A stretch of 64,000 nucleotides of DNA from Candidatus Aminicenantes bacterium UBA2190 (lineage in GTDB: Bacteria; Acidobacteriota; Aminicenantia; UBA2199), in NCBI GenBank assembly GCA_002335385.1, contig DCVK01000023.1, forward strand, positions 1 through 64,000, in the 5' to 3' direction. The notes beneath the pieces are model-generated. The model searched no databases and had not been told where the DNA came from. It saw only the letters and a list, made by a program, of their open reading frames with translations. Shown here piece by piece: positions 51,075 to 60,016 of the stretch (position 1 is the first letter of the stretch; each line of letters begins with the position of its first letter). The position numbers and the translations under genes are program-made.

Positions 51075-51241
51075 GTTTCCTCCGGCGTCTTCCACCCCTA
51101 TAACGTGCGAACCGGGGTTGAAGTTACACCTTGAATACGCTGAAAATAAACGTAATGCATTCAGACTTGGGTTCGATTTTTCATTTTAGGCCTAAAGTTT
51201 GAGCGGGCTGGAGAAAAGGGGAGAGTGCGTATCATAAGAAC

Positions 51242-51287
51242 GGCGGCGGGGATTCGTCCCGCGTCAGCGGGATTCCTCCCCGCCGCC
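51242..51287. terminator. Large inverted repeat downstream of the PepF-like gene
   Basis: GGCGGCGGGGA (51242-51252) pairs with TCCCCGCCGCC (51277-51287), and an inner TCCCGC-GTCA-GCGGGA forms a second stacked hairpin. It begins 14 bases after the stop of the minus-strand gene ending at 51302. A terminator is likely by position, although the following T-run is short (GTTCTTATG). Confidence 0.55.
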
Positions 51288-51301
51288 TAAGGGGGGAGGG
51301 A

Positions 51302-53227
51302 TCAGAATTTCTTCTGCTTCTTCAGCCGGGCGACGATCTTCTCCATCTCGCCGACCAGGCTGTCGAAGCGCTTCAGGGCCGCGACGTAGGGCTCGGGCCG
51401 GGCCATGTCCACGCCGGCCTTCCTCAGGATGTTCAGCGGGTAGTCGCTGCCGCCCGCCTTCAGTACCTCGAGGTAACCGTCGCGCGCATCGCGGTCGCCC
51501 CGGGCCACGCTGTCGCTGAGCGCCAGCGAGGCGATGATGCCGGTACTGTACTGGAACACGTAGTAGTTCATGTAGAAGTGGGGAATGCCGCTCCATTCCG
51601 ACTGGATGTAGTCGTCGACGCGGCAGACCCCCTGGTCGTGGCCGTAATACTTGCGGGTCAGTTCCAGGTAGGCGGCGTTGAGCCAGTCGGCGGTCAGGGT
51701 CTGTCCCGCTTCCACGCGCCGGTGCATGGCCAGCTCGAACTCGGCGAACAGGGTCTGGCGGAAGAGGGTGCCGCGGAAGCCGTCCAGGTAATTGTCCAGG
51801 ATGTACAGCTTGAAGAGGTCGTCCTTTTCGCTTTTCAGCAGGTGATGCATCAGCATGTGCTCGTTGAAGGTCGAGGCGATCTCGGCCAGGAAGGTCGTGT
51901 AGTTCGCGGTGGGGAAGGGCTGGGCCAGGTCCGAGAAATGGGAGTGCATGGCGTGGCCGAGCTCGTGGGCGGTGGTGGAGACGGCGTCGTAATCGCCGTT
52001 GTAGTTGAGCTTGATGTAGGGATGGACGCCGTAGACGCCGCCCGAATAGGCGCCGCTCTCCTTGCCCTTGTTGGGGTAGAGGTCCATCCAGCGCTCGTCG
52101 AAGGCGCGGCGCAGGGCGGCGGCATAGACGGGGCCCAGCGGCTTCAGCGCCGCCTCGATGGCCCGGCGTGCCTCGGCGAAGGTGAAGGTCTTGTCCACCG
52201 CCTGCACCGCCGAGGCGTAGACGTCCTCGTAGCGGAATTCCGGCAGGCCGAGCATTTTCTGCTTGAGAGCCAGGTAGCGCTGCAGCGCCGGCAGGAAGGC
52301 GTGCACCTGGCGGATCAGCTGCTGATAGACCTCCGGGGAGATGTCCTCGGAGAAGAGGCGTGCCGCCAGGCAGTCGGGATGCTGGCGGATCTGGGCGTTG
52401 AACAGATGCGCCTTGACGGCGCCGTCCTGCAGGATGGCGTAGGTATTCTCGAATTTCTTCTGGTTCTCCCAGAAGGACTTCATGACCAGGGTGCGGTCGG
52501 CGGCGTTCTTGGAGCCGCGCAGGCGCTGGTAGGCCGCCTGGTCGAGGAGGACTTTTTCCCCGTCGCCCAGGGTGACCTCGGTGCGCGGGGCCTCCACATT
52601 GTTCAGCATGCCCGAGGCGTCGGCGGGGACGCCGGCGAACAGGCCGGTGAGCGCGGCGATGCGCTGCTGCTCGCTGGGCAGCACGTGCTCCTTCTCGCGC
52701 AGGATGCTCTCGATACCGAAGCGATAGGGGGCCAGCCCGGGCTCGGCCTGGAGAAAGGCGGTGAACGTCTCCGCGCCCAGGGCGAGGACGTCGGGCTGCA
52801 TGAAGGAGAGTTTGGAGCTCATCTGCACGAAGCCGCTGCGGATCTCCCCGAGCATGGCCTGGAAGCGGGTGTTGCCCATGTCGGTGTTGGACTGGTGGCT
52901 GGCGTAGGAATACAGCCTCGTCCCCCTCAGCTCGATGTCGCTGACCAGGTCGAGCAGCGCCTTCATGGCGGCGGGGGTCTTCGTCCAGCCTTCGGCCGCT
53001 TCGTCGATGCGGGCGATGTCCCCGATCACGGCCTCCTTTTCGGCCAGCCAGTCGGACTCGGCGGCATAAAGGTCCTCGATCTTCCAGGTGTGCTCCACGG
53101 GGACCTGGCTGCGCTCCATCAGGGAATAATCGGGGATTTTCTTCACGTCATCGTCCGCCGCCGCCGCCGCCGGCGAAAGCAGCACGGCGCAAACGGCCAG
53201 GAAAGCCAAGGGCATCCTCTTGTTCAT
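51302..53227 (-). CDS. pepF: Exported oligoendopeptidase F (M3 family)
   Basis: A 641-residue M3 peptidase with signal peptide 1-23 (cleavage after AAA). The segments VPVEHTWKIEDLYAAESDW and LRGTRLYSYASHQSNTDMGN are typical of the PepF N-terminal lobe. The zinc motif is TTAHELGHAMHSHF (His421, Glu422, His425) with EIASTFNEHML providing the third ligand Glu about 26 residues later. The C-terminal YYVFQYSTGIIASLAL is also conserved. AGGAGA lies 7 bases before the ATG. Cytoplasmic in most bacteria, this one is clearly exported. It likely degrades short peptides together with the neighbouring peptidases. Confidence 0.95.
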   Translation of the reverse strand: MNKRMPLAFLAVCAVLLSPAAAAADDDVKKIPDYSLMERSQVPVEHTWKIEDLYAAESDWLAEKEAVIGDIARIDEAAEGWTKTPAAMKALLDLVSDIELRGTRLYSYASHQSNTDMGNTRFQAMLGEIRSGFVQMSSKLSFMQPDVLALGAETFTAFLQAEPGLAPYRFGIESILREKEHVLPSEQQRIAALTGLFAGVPADASGMLNNVEAPRTEVTLGDGEKVLLDQAAYQRLRGSKNAADRTLVMKSFWENQKKFENTYAILQDGAVKAHLFNAQIRQHPDCLAARLFSEDISPEVYQQLIRQVHAFLPALQRYLALKQKMLGLPEFRYEDVYASAVQAVDKTFTFAEARRAIEAALKPLGPVYAAALRRAFDERWMDLYPNKGKESGAYSGGVYGVHPYIKLNYNGDYDAVSTTAHELGHAMHSHFSDLAQPFPTANYTTFLAEIASTFNEHMLMHHLLKSEKDDLFKLYILDNYLDGFRGTLFRQTLFAEFELAMHRRVEAGQTLTADWLNAAYLELTRKYYGHDQGVCRVDDYIQSEWSGIPHFYMNYYVFQYSTGIIASLALSDSVARGDRDARDGYLEVLKAGGSDYPLNILRKAGVDMARPEPYVAALKRFDSLVGEMEKIVARLKKQKKF

Positions 53228-53299
53228 GATCGTTTCTCCTGTTCATGGATTCGCATTCTCTATATACGGAAAAAGAGACGCTGGGTTTCGTCAGCAGGG

Positions 53300-53475
53300 G
53301 ACCCTCAGAACCGATCCCTGCCGGGATGCCTCCGGTATCTCCATCAGGGCTCGTCCGGACTGCTGGCGAACCGGGATCGCTTTCTGAAAACCGAAAAAAC
53401 GGGCTGGAAGATCGTTGAAGACGGGAGCAGGCCGTGAAAGCGATCGCCGGGATTGAGAAATTCATGGAAATGTGA
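53300..53475 (+). other. Possible decayed gene ends before the polysaccharide cluster
   Basis: In the 443-base gap before the Fcl-like gene, one plus-strand frame reads SSGLLANRDRFLKTEKTGWK and then IVEDGSRP to a TGA at 53437. A GTG overlapping that TGA opens a further 13 codons (KAIAGIEKFMEM). These look like the tails of two coupled genes, but no start or family is visible. The rest of the gap holds nothing I recognise. Confidence 0.25.
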
Positions 53476-53670
53476 TAAAAAACCGGGTGAGAGGCAGATG
53501 GCGAGCACGGCACCCTGCCAGAACGCGGCCGGATTCATCCGCCGGCATGGGCTTCAGGGCCTTCAGGCGCTGCGGTGACGCTTGTCGGCGAGTGCCGGCG
53601 CCCGGGCCGCAGATCCCGCGTCGGGACTGAAAACCCGAATTTGCGCAGCAGACTCTGAAACGGAGGCACG

Positions 53671-54618
53671 ATGATTGCGATGAAGGAGAAGCGCATCACG
53701 GTAACGGGGGGCAAGGGGTTCCTGGGGACCGTCCTGGTCAATAACCTGCGGCAAGTGCGCGGCTGCGGGCAGGTCACGGCGGCCGATCTCCCGGAGTACG
53801 ATTTGCGCACTCCGTCCGGCGTCGAGAAGCTGTTCGTCGAGCAGCGACCCGAGATCGTCATCCACCTGGCGGCCGTGGTGGGCGGCATCGGGGCCAACAG
53901 CGAGAACCCGGGCCGGTTTTTCTATGACAATGCCATCATGGGCATCCAGCTGCTGCATCAGGCCCATCTGCGCCAGGTGGAAAAATTCGTCGCCCTGGGG
54001 ACCATCTGCTGCTATCCCAAGTTCACGCCGGTGCCTTTCCGCGAGGAGGACCTCTGGAACGGCTACCCGGAAGAGACGAACGCCCCTTATGGGCTGGCCA
54101 AGAAAATGCTCCTGGTGCAGTCGCAAGCCTACCGTCAGCAATACGGCTTCAACTCCATTTTTCTTATGCCCGTGAACCTGTATGGTCCCGGGGACAATTT
54201 TTCCCCCCAGAGCTCCCATGTCATTCCCGCCCTGATCAAGAAGTGCATGGACGCCATCGCCACGGGCGCGGACGAGATCCGGGTCTGGGGGACAGGCAAC
54301 GCCTCGCGCGAATTCCTTTATGTCGAGGATGCCGCCGAGGGGATCGCGCTGGCCGCCGAGCGCTACGACAAGCCCGAGCCGGTCAACCTCGGCGCCGGAT
54401 TCGAGATCACCATCCGCGAGCTGGCGGAGCGCATCGCCGCCCTCACCGGTTTCTCGGGGAGGATCGTCTGGGATGCCGGCAAGCCCGACGGCCAGCCGCG
54501 GCGGATGCTCGACACGTCGCGGGCGCGCAGCGAGTTCGGTTTCCAGGCCCGGACGTCGTTTGACGACGGCTTGCGCCGGACCATCGAGTGGTATCGCCAC
54601 TCCCGCCCTCAGCCATGA
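53671..54618 (+). CDS. NAD-dependent epimerase/reductase, GDP-L-fucose-synthase-like
   Basis: A 315-residue short-chain dehydrogenase-type sugar epimerase. The NAD-binding loop is GGKGFLG (13-19), the catalytic pair is Tyr140/Lys144 (APYGLAKK), and LAAVVGGIGANSENPGRFFYDN is close to GDP-fucose synthase (Fcl). In the segment GTICCYPKFTPVPFREEDLW the usual catalytic Ser is Thr or Cys. LYGPGDNF and VWGTGNASREFLYVED are also Fcl-like. GGAGG lies 4 bases before the ATG. It is the first gene of the polysaccharide cluster and would provide GDP-fucose or a related deoxy sugar. No GDP-mannose dehydratase is in the window. Confidence 0.85.
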   Translation: MIAMKEKRITVTGGKGFLGTVLVNNLRQVRGCGQVTAADLPEYDLRTPSGVEKLFVEQRPEIVIHLAAVVGGIGANSENPGRFFYDNAIMGIQLLHQAHLRQVEKFVALGTICCYPKFTPVPFREEDLWNGYPEETNAPYGLAKKMLLVQSQAYRQQYGFNSIFLMPVNLYGPGDNFSPQSSHVIPALIKKCMDAIATGADEIRVWGTGNASREFLYVEDAAEGIALAAERYDKPEPVNLGAGFEITIRELAERIAALTGFSGRIVWDAGKPDGQPRRMLDTSRARSEFGFQARTSFDDGLRRTIEWYRHSRPQP

Positions 54619-54730
54619 CCGTTGCGGGCGCAGCCGCCGACTCGCCCCCGGCCGCATTCAGCGCCGGGATCTTGATGGCTGTTTCGGGGAGAGGTCTTTC
54701 TCTCTGCCGGCGAAGCCGGGAAGCGGCGGC

Positions 54731-55567
54731 ATGAGCCTGTCGATCGTCACCCCCAGCCTGGACATGCTGCCCTTTCTGAAATGCTGCGCCGCGTCCGTCT
54801 CCGACCAGGAGGGCGTCCGGGCGGAGCACATCGTCATCGACGGCGGCTCGCGCGACGGCACGGCGGACTGGCTGGCGGCGCAGACGGGGATCGGCTGGAT
54901 CAGCGAGAAGGACCGCGGCATGTACGATGCCGTTAACAAGGGCCTGCGCCTGGCGGGCGGCGAACTGCTGGCCTACCTGAACTGCGATGAACAATACCTG
55001 CCGGGCACCCTGGCCTTCGCCAGGGAGTTCTTCGCGAATAATCCCGGCACGGACATCCTTTTCGGCGATTTCCTGGTCACGAGGCCCGATGGTTCCCTTG
55101 TCGCCTATCGCAAGTCCTTCGCGCCGAAGCCGCTGTACATTTACGCCTCCTTTCTCTACACCTACACCTGCACCATGTTCCTCCGCCGCCGTATCATCGA
55201 TGACGGCTTCTGGTTCGATCCGCGGCTGCGCGTCGCCGGCGACGCCGAATGGCTGCTGCGCGTGCTGCGCGCGGGCTATGTCGCCCGGCACGTGCGGCGC
55301 TATCTGTCCGTTTTCATCGACAGCGGCGCCAACGCCAGCCGGGGAAAGGCAGCCCTGGCCGCGGCGCGGCGTGAATTCCGCCCGGGCATGCCTGCCTGGC
55401 TGCAGGCGGGCCGCTGGCTGGTCAACGGCGTGCGCCTGCTGGAAAAAGCCTGGCGTGGGAACTATCGCCAGGGGGCGCTGGAATACGACATGTATGCGGT
55501 CGGCGGCCCCGGGCGGCGCTCGCATTTCGCCCCGCGGAAAGCGACCTTCCGCTGGAGGAACGGCTGA
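54731..55567 (+). CDS. Glycosyltransferase family 2
   Basis: A 278-residue GT-A-fold transferase. The opening MSLSIVTPSLDMLPFLKCCA is typical of WcaA-like GT2 enzymes, as is the donor-binding DGGSRDGTADWLA. The DxD-like region is ISEKDRGMYDAVNKGL with AYLNCDEQYLPG, and the acceptor loop contains FLRRRIIDDGFWFDPRLRVAGDAEW. The start is placed at ATG 54731, where the fold begins; upstream residues in frame are Arg/Ser-rich noise that overlaps the previous gene. Its stop overlaps the next start (TGATG). Donor and acceptor sugars are unknown. Confidence 0.87.
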   Translation: MSLSIVTPSLDMLPFLKCCAASVSDQEGVRAEHIVIDGGSRDGTADWLAAQTGIGWISEKDRGMYDAVNKGLRLAGGELLAYLNCDEQYLPGTLAFAREFFANNPGTDILFGDFLVTRPDGSLVAYRKSFAPKPLYIYASFLYTYTCTMFLRRRIIDDGFWFDPRLRVAGDAEWLLRVLRAGYVARHVRRYLSVFIDSGANASRGKAALAAARREFRPGMPAWLQAGRWLVNGVRLLEKAWRGNYRQGALEYDMYAVGGPGRRSHFAPRKATFRWRNG

Positions 55568-56676
55568 TGCGTATCGGCATCGACGGGCGATGGTTTTTTA
55601 GGGGCAATCCCAGCGGTCGGGTCGTGGTCCGCAAGCTTCTGGAGGAAATGATCCTCCATCACCCCGAGCATGATTACTTCGTCTTTCTTTCCAGGCGCGA
55701 TGGCGATCAGACCTTCCCGTTTCCTGGCCGGGCAGTCAACCTGCTGTACCTTCCCGGGGCCAACGGCCTCCTGAGCAATTGCCTTTTTCTTCCATGGCGG
55801 GCCAGGAAGCTGAAGCTGGACGCATGCCTGAGTTTTTATTTTTCGCCGCCGGCCGGGCATTTTAAAAAAATCGTCTGGATCAACGATGTGATCTTTCTCG
55901 AATTTCCCGAATATTTCACCTGGAGGGAGCGATTGTATTTCTGTCCGCTGCGCCTCTTGAGCCGCCGTGCCGACAGGATCTGCACCCTGTCGCGAAGCGA
56001 AAAGGAGCGTATGGCGCGCCTCGGCTTCGCTCCAGCGGAAAAGATCGTGCCCGTGGCCCTGGGAGTCGATGAGGCGTACGCGCCTGCCGCCCAGCACGAT
56101 CCGAGGAAGCTCCTGGAGGTTAAGGCACACTACGGGCTCCCTGACCGCTTCCTGCTCTATGTCGGGCGCCTGAATGAGCGAAAGAACATCTTGCACCTGC
56201 TGGAAGCCTTTCGCGCCCTGAAAAACAACGATATGCGGCTGGTTCTTGCCGGCGATGTCGACTGGAAAATGTTCGATCTGAACGGGAAGATCGGAGAGTT
56301 GGGCCTCGGGGAGCGTGTCCTGCTTCTGGGGCGGATCCCGGATGCGGATTTGCCCGGCTTGTATGCCTTGGCGGCGGTGTTTTGCTATTTGTCATTTGCA
56401 GAAGGATTCGGCCTGCCCCCCCTGGAGGCCATGGCCAGCGGCGTGCCGGTGGTTATTTCCGCTTGCGACTCGCTTCCCGAAGTCTGCGGCCCGGCGGGGA
56501 CGTACGTTGACCCCGATCAACCGGCCGGGATCGCCCGCGCCATCGACACCCTGATGTCTGATCCGCACTTGCGGGAGGAAAAGAGGGCGTTGGGGCTGGA
56601 GCGGGCGCGATCCTTCACTTGGAAACAAAGCGTCGAAACGCTTCTTGGCGTATTCCATGATATGCTTTCTCAATGA
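55567..56676 (+). CDS. Glycosyltransferase family 4
   Basis: A 369-residue GT-B-fold enzyme. The N-terminal half starts MRIGIDGRWFFRGNPSGRVV. The nucleotide-sugar half has LLYVGRLNERKNILHLLEAF, LLLGRIPDADLPGLYALA and the E-x7-E motif in EGFGLPPLEAMASGVPVV. It overlaps the GT2 stop by one base, so translation is coupled. GT4 enzymes add mannose, rhamnose, galactose or glucose with retention. The 157-base gap to the next gene holds a strong ribosome site but no other gene. Confidence 0.9.
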   Translation: MRIGIDGRWFFRGNPSGRVVVRKLLEEMILHHPEHDYFVFLSRRDGDQTFPFPGRAVNLLYLPGANGLLSNCLFLPWRARKLKLDACLSFYFSPPAGHFKKIVWINDVIFLEFPEYFTWRERLYFCPLRLLSRRADRICTLSRSEKERMARLGFAPAEKIVPVALGVDEAYAPAAQHDPRKLLEVKAHYGLPDRFLLYVGRLNERKNILHLLEAFRALKNNDMRLVLAGDVDWKMFDLNGKIGELGLGERVLLLGRIPDADLPGLYALAAVFCYLSFAEGFGLPPLEAMASGVPVVISACDSLPEVCGPAGTYVDPDQPAGIARAIDTLMSDPHLREEKRALGLERARSFTWKQSVETLLGVFHDMLSQ

Positions 56677-56833
56677 GCATCGCATGGTCGTGAATTGAAC
56701 ATGAATACTGGCATCGGCCCCGCTTGTTGCTTTCCCGCAGTGGACATCCGGGCTTGTGCGTCAGGCAGTGTCCGGCAGGGTCGGTTCCCAAGAGGCCGTT
56801 GAACGCAGTTTAAAGGGATGCAAAGGAGATAGG

Positions 56834-57970
56834 ATGAAGATAGCTATCCTGGGGACGCGAGGTATACCCTCGGGCTACAGCGGCTATGAGACTTTCGCCG
56901 AAGAGGTGGGGCGGAGACTGGCCGAGCGCGGTCATGACGTGACGGTATATTGCCGGCGTTCCATCTTCAAGGACAGACCGGCTATGTACCGGGGGATGAA
57001 GATGCTCTACCTGCCGTCGATCCAGACCAAGAGCCTCAGCACGTTCACCCACACCCTCCTGTCCGCCCTCCACCTGGCCTTCCGCAGGGCGGATGCCGCG
57101 CTGTTCGTCAATGTGGCCAATAGCCCCTTCTGCCTGATCACGAAATTGGCCGGCATCCAGACGGCGTTGAACGTGGATGGCCTGGAATGGCTGCGCCCCA
57201 AATGGGGTCCAGCTGGAAAGAAGTTTTTTCATGCCGCCGCACGGATCGCGAAATACACCACTCACAGGCTGATCACCGATGCGGAGCGGATGAAAGAAAT
57301 TTATCAGGAGGAGTTCGGAGCCGATTCCGCGCTGATCGCCTATGGCGCGAACATCCTGGCGTCCTCCAAGCCCGAGCTGCTCAAACCGTTCGGCTTGACG
57401 AAGGGAGAATACTTCTTCACCGCCTGCCGCCTTGTTCCCGACAACAATGTGGACCTGCTCATCGATGCATTCCTGCGGACGAATACGACCAAGAAATATG
57501 TCATTGCCGGGGGAACGCCATATAAAAGCCCTCATATCGCCCTATTGCGGAAGATGGCGGACCCCCGTGTCCAGTTCCTTGGGCATGTGGACGACCAGGA
57601 TTTGCTCCGTGAGTTGCACTGCAACGCCTATGCCTATTTGCACGGGCACCAGTTTGGCGGGACCAATCCCACCCTGCTGAAGGCGTTGGCTTTCGGGAAT
57701 TGTGTCCTGGCACTGGATACGCCATTCAATCGCGAGGTCCTGGATGACTACGGTATTTTCTTTGACAAGGATGCCGCCGCAGCCGCGCGCCGGATCCGGG
57801 AAATCCTTGAGCATCCCGAAGTCCAGGAAAGGATGTCACGGAGAGCTCCCGAGCGCATCCGCGAGAAATATACTTGGGATATCATCACGGACCAATACGA
57901 AACGTTGTTTGGGCGACTTGGCGGGAAAAGTCGCCCCGATCAAAGCAGCAAGCAATTGCCCCAGGCCTAG
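56834..57970 (+). CDS. DUF1972-type glycosyltransferase (GT4, rhamnosyltransferase-like)
   Basis: A 378-residue transferase. The opening MKIAILGTRGIPSGYSGYET and the following VGRRLAERGHDVTVYCRR define the DUF1972 N-terminal domain found in rhamnosyltransferase-like GT4 enzymes. The C-terminal nucleotide-binding half has YFFTACRLVPDNNVDLLIDA, LHGHQFGGTNPTLLKALAFG and LALDTPFNREVL. AAAGGAG lies 6 bases before the ATG at 56834. The C-terminal half is duplicated in the next open frame. Role: probably addition of rhamnose or a similar sugar to the lipid-linked repeat unit. Confidence 0.88.
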   Translation: MKIAILGTRGIPSGYSGYETFAEEVGRRLAERGHDVTVYCRRSIFKDRPAMYRGMKMLYLPSIQTKSLSTFTHTLLSALHLAFRRADAALFVNVANSPFCLITKLAGIQTALNVDGLEWLRPKWGPAGKKFFHAAARIAKYTTHRLITDAERMKEIYQEEFGADSALIAYGANILASSKPELLKPFGLTKGEYFFTACRLVPDNNVDLLIDAFLRTNTTKKYVIAGGTPYKSPHIALLRKMADPRVQFLGHVDDQDLLRELHCNAYAYLHGHQFGGTNPTLLKALAFGNCVLALDTPFNREVLDDYGIFFDKDAAAAARRIREILEHPEVQERMSRRAPERIREKYTWDIITDQYETLFGRLGGKSRPDQSSKQLPQA

Positions 57971-57984
57971 GATGAGCGAACGGG

Positions 57985-58608
57985 ATGCACAAAAACAGCC
58001 ACAGCCATGAATCCCTGAAGAAGAGCGGAGATCTGTTTCGGATCGTAGCCTCTTGCTTCACCGCCGTATCCTTGGCCCGGCGCCAAGCTGGCCTGGATGC
58101 CCGCTTTCTGCGACCGGGAAGCCCGGAATGGTACTCCTTCTTCTTTCTTCCTCTTGACTGCGGCGGCAACGTGCCTTACCGTGACGATTTCGCTGAATCC
58201 GTCCGCCGGTTGGCGGGCGGCGGGCGAATCCTGTGCACGGGGTACGTCACCGATCCCGGCGAGCTCGCCGCGCTCTACCAGCATTGCCGCGTCTATCTGC
58301 ACGGCCACGAGTTCGGCGGCACCAACCCCGCCCTGCTGCAGGCCCTGGCCAATGGCTGCGCCGTATGCGCCCTGGATACGGTTTTTAACCGGGAAGTGCT
58401 CCTTCAGGGTCGGTACGGCTTGTTTTTTTGTAAAAAAACTGGTAACTTAAGCGCCTTGATCGCCGGTTGGGAGAACCAGGAAGAGTCTTTGGCGGGTTTC
58501 CGCGGCCGAGCCCGGCAGCGTGTCCGCGACGACTATTCCTGGGAAAGGATCACCGCCCAATACCGACGACTGTTCGACAACCTGATGGCGGAGAGAAATG
58601 CACAATAG
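57985..58608 (+). CDS. Chimeric ORF: N-terminal scrap of a WcaJ-like transferase joined to a glycosyltransferase C-terminus
   Basis: A 207-residue open frame. Residues about 8-50 (LKKSGDLFRIVASCFTAVSL, then ARRQAGLDARFL) align with the start of the WcaJ-like protein encoded next (AAVSLAKGHAGL). Residues about 60-205 align with the end of the DUF1972 transferase encoded before it (LHGHEFGGTNPALLQALA against LHGHQFGGTNPTLLKALA; LDTVFNREVL against LDTPFNREVL). Both halves lack essential parts: no donor-half N-terminal domain and no phosphotransferase domain. The gene overlaps the next start by 11 bases. It looks like the product of a tandem duplication and deletion; function, if any, is unknown. 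Confidence 0.7.
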   Translation: MHKNSHSHESLKKSGDLFRIVASCFTAVSLARRQAGLDARFLRPGSPEWYSFFFLPLDCGGNVPYRDDFAESVRRLAGGGRILCTGYVTDPGELAALYQHCRVYLHGHEFGGTNPALLQALANGCAVCALDTVFNREVLLQGRYGLFFCKKTGNLSALIAGWENQEESLAGFRGRARQRVRDDYSWERITAQYRRLFDNLMAERNAQ

Positions 58609-60013
58609 AAGCAGGGACAGGAAGATCCTGAGGAACGGCGGCGATATCATCCTGCTGATCGCCGTGTTCCTGGCGGCCGTTTCTTTGGCCAAGGGCCATG
58701 CCGGGCTGCCCGGGAAATTCCTCGTCCTTAGCGCCAGGGAGTGGCTGCTGCTGATCCTGCTGTGCATGATCTGGAATTTCGGCGCCCGCATCGTCGGGCT
58801 GTACGACGAGTTCCGCATCCGCTCGTTCGCCGGTGAATTCTCCGTCCTGGGTACGAGCGTCCTGCTCCATTCCTTCCTGACCGTGGTGGTCTTGTTCGCC
58901 GCCAAGTCGCAGGTCCTTTCGCGCTTCTTCGTGTTCGTCTACTGCTCCCTGCTGCTGCTCGCACTCGCCCTCTGGAAAGCGGTCCTGCGGCTGATGCTCC
59001 ACCACTACCTGAAGAACGGCCGTCATCAAAGCCACATCCTGGTTGTCGGCGGCGGCCGGACCGCGCGGAGTTTTTGCGCGACCATCGCGGAGAACCTCCA
59101 CATGGGGCTGCGCGTGATCGGTTATATCGGCGAAAAACCGTCAACGGGATTCGGCTGCGAGCATCTCGGGACGATCGATCAGCTTCCCCAGCTGCTGGAG
59201 CGCAATGCCATCGACGAGGTGGTCGTCGCCCTGCCCAACGGCGACATCGCCCAGGTGGATCGGATCATCGGCATGTGCGAGAATCACCCCATCCGCGTAC
59301 GGATCATCCCCGATTATTTCAGATACCTGGGCACGCGCTACAGCGTTTCGCGCTTCGGCCTGTTCCCGGTTATCACCCTGCGCGCCCACCCCCTGGAGGG
59401 GATATGCCGGAGGTTCGCCAAGCGGGGTTTCGACCTGGTCTTCTCCGCGCTGCTGTTCATCACCGTTTTTTTCTGGCTGTGGCCGCTGCTGGCCCTGCTG
59501 ATCAAGGCGACCTCGCCGGGCCCTGTCTTCTTCAAGCAGGAGCGCTGGGGGATCAAGAACAAGCGCATCGAATGCTACAAGTTCCGCTCCATGGTCTGGG
59601 ACAGCAAGGATGTGGACGAGAACGGGCGCTACCAGCAGGCGCGGATCGATGACCCGCGCATCACGCGCCTGGGGCGCTTCCTGCGCCACAGCAACCTGGA
59701 CGAACTGCCGCAATTCATCAACGTGCTGAAGGGCGACATGTCGGTCGTGGGTCCCCGTCCCCATCCCACGCCGATGAACCTGGAAGTGAAGGACTCCATC
59801 CAGCATTATCAGATGCGCCACCTGATCAAGCCCGGCATCACCGGCTGGGCGCAGGTCAAGGGCTTCCGTGGCGAGATCAGCGACCCGGAAATGCTGCGCC
59901 GGCGGATCGAGGCCGACTTGTGGTATATCGAGAACTGGTCGTTTCTGCTGGACCTCAAGATCATCGCTCTTACCTGCTGGGTGATGCTCATGGGGGACCC
60001 GTATGCATACTGA
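58598..60013 (+). CDS. Undecaprenyl-phosphate sugar phosphotransferase (WcaJ-like initiating enzyme)
   Basis: A 471-residue polyprenyl glycosylphosphotransferase. Four to five N-terminal membrane segments (about 15-125) are followed by a Rossmann-like CoA-binding-type domain (ILVVGGGRTARSFCATI). A last membrane segment precedes the sugar-transferase domain (about 270-465) with KRGFDLVFSALLFIT, SPGPVFFKQERWG, CYKFRSMVWD, LRHSNLDELPQFINVLKGDM, VVGPRPH and PGITGWAQVKGFRG. These match WcaJ/ExoY catalytic motifs, including the Asp-Glu pair. It transfers sugar-1-phosphate to undecaprenyl phosphate and so starts repeat-unit synthesis for the whole cluster. Confidence 0.93.
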   Translation: MHNRSRDRKILRNGGDIILLIAVFLAAVSLAKGHAGLPGKFLVLSAREWLLLILLCMIWNFGARIVGLYDEFRIRSFAGEFSVLGTSVLLHSFLTVVVLFAAKSQVLSRFFVFVYCSLLLLALALWKAVLRLMLHHYLKNGRHQSHILVVGGGRTARSFCATIAENLHMGLRVIGYIGEKPSTGFGCEHLGTIDQLPQLLERNAIDEVVVALPNGDIAQVDRIIGMCENHPIRVRIIPDYFRYLGTRYSVSRFGLFPVITLRAHPLEGICRRFAKRGFDLVFSALLFITVFFWLWPLLALLIKATSPGPVFFKQERWGIKNKRIECYKFRSMVWDSKDVDENGRYQQARIDDPRITRLGRFLRHSNLDELPQFINVLKGDMSVVGPRPHPTPMNLEVKDSIQHYQMRHLIKPGITGWAQVKGFRGEISDPEMLRRRIEADLWYIENWSFLLDLKIIALTCWVMLMGDPYAY

Positions 60014-60016
60014 TCC

